Assembly (NCBI GenBank): GCA_902470835.1
Contig: CABRHR010000050.1
Location: 1-14,450 of the forward strand
Origin: an uncultured Collinsella sp.
GTDB taxonomy: Bacteria > Actinomycetota > Coriobacteriia > Coriobacteriales > Coriobacteriaceae
Length of the DNA: 14,450 bases
Reading direction: 5' to 3'
The translations under genes and the position numbers were made by a program. Shown here piece after piece: positions 14,149 to 14,450 of this stretch. A model generated the notes under the pieces. The model was given only the letters and a program-made list of their open reading frames with translations. It had not been told where the DNA came from and searched no databases. Numbering within the stretch: position 1 is the stretch's first letter; each line of letters begins with the position of its first letter.

Positions 14149-14450
14149 AGGCACATCCTTTGTCTGTAAAACCAACATCGCCATTGTCCCACGTTTGCGG
14201 GCACACATGACGAATATCTGGGTCAACGGAACGTCAAATGGGATGAAAGTCACGCCCGCACCCCGGCAGCTAGTCATTGGGGACACCCTTGGCATGGCCT
14301 GCGCCAGCAATAGATACCACTTCACAGCTCCGTCACAGGTGTAGCGGCTTTGTGTGGGCGCGGCATGCGCTGATTGAGCCGCCAGCCGAGGGGCATAAAG
14401 CAGTTGAGCGAAAACGGTTTGCCCCTTTGCCGTTCGCTCGAGGATCATGT
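14149..14450. other. intergenic region upstream of the DUF2207 gene with repeat copy and hairpin
   Basis: No convincing gene is seen in these ~300 bases. The stretch holds a second copy of the intergenic repeat: CCCGGCAG at 14262-14269, CTAGTCATTGGGGAC at 14270-14284 and the following ACCCTTGGCA, which resembles ACTCCTTGGCA at 12059-12069. A hairpin GAGCG-AA-AACGG / CCGTT-CGCTC lies at 14406-14439 near the window edge. On the minus strand, TTGACG/TTGACC hexamers near 14220-14237 could belong to the DUF2207 promoter, but I find no well-placed -10. Confidence 0.6.

Noticed and set aside
14149..14448. 100-codon N-terminal extension of the DUF2207 frame
   Set aside because: A clear signal peptide begins at ATG 14148 with a ribosome binding site. 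The upstream open stretch contains the intergenic repeat and has no protein-like composition.

Overview
The window looks like the end of a contig from a high-GC, Gram-positive-type actinobacterium. The best guess is a gut Coriobacteriia such as Collinsella. This is inferred from protein style, GC-rich codon use, strong AGGAGG-type ribosome binding sites and short GGGGAC-containing intergenic repeats; no rRNA or other direct marker is present. The first 48 bases are not genomic. They are the tail of an Illumina P7 primer, an 8-base index and a Nextera transposase adapter, so the first gene is cut by the end of the assembly and not by biology.

Layout. 49-2267 (-): the UvrD/PcrA DNA helicase, missing its C-terminus, with a Pro/Ala-rich N-terminal extension and a large internal insertion. 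2514-3278 (+): a YdjC/ChbG-family carbohydrate deacetylase. 3263-3508 (-): a C-terminal scrap of an Abi-family protein. 3508-3622: five head-to-tail 23-bp repeats, AT-rich in a GC-rich setting. 3645-4805 (+): an AAA_14/DUF4143 ATPase directly downstream of the repeats, closed by a strong hairpin terminator. 4891-5865 (-): undecaprenyl-diphosphatase UppP. 6113-6550 (+): a universal stress protein, followed by a 91-nt nested palindrome and then a terminator. 6771-8495 (-): a two-gene operon for an OmpR-type response regulator and an intramembrane-sensing (BceS-like) histidine kinase. 8675-9406 (-): an unrecognised conserved-looking protein. 9488-11095 (-): PurH. 11373-12014 (+): a GNAT acetyltransferase. 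12205-14148 (-): a secreted/membrane DUF2207 protein with a glycine-rich tail, flanked on both sides by copies of the same short intergenic repeat.

Most of the window is ordinary chromosomal housekeeping content (DNA repair, lipid-carrier recycling, purine synthesis, stress and envelope sensing), organised as single genes or gene pairs with their own terminators. The exception is about 3260-4850, where an Abi remnant, a phased 23-bp repeat array and an ATPase with different codon use form a compact accessory cassette between two core genes. The repeat array is the most unusual signal in the window. The repeats sit where a promoter or operator should be, and the ATPase carries a winged-helix-like segment, so autoregulation or a repeat-recognising role is a testable idea and not an established one.
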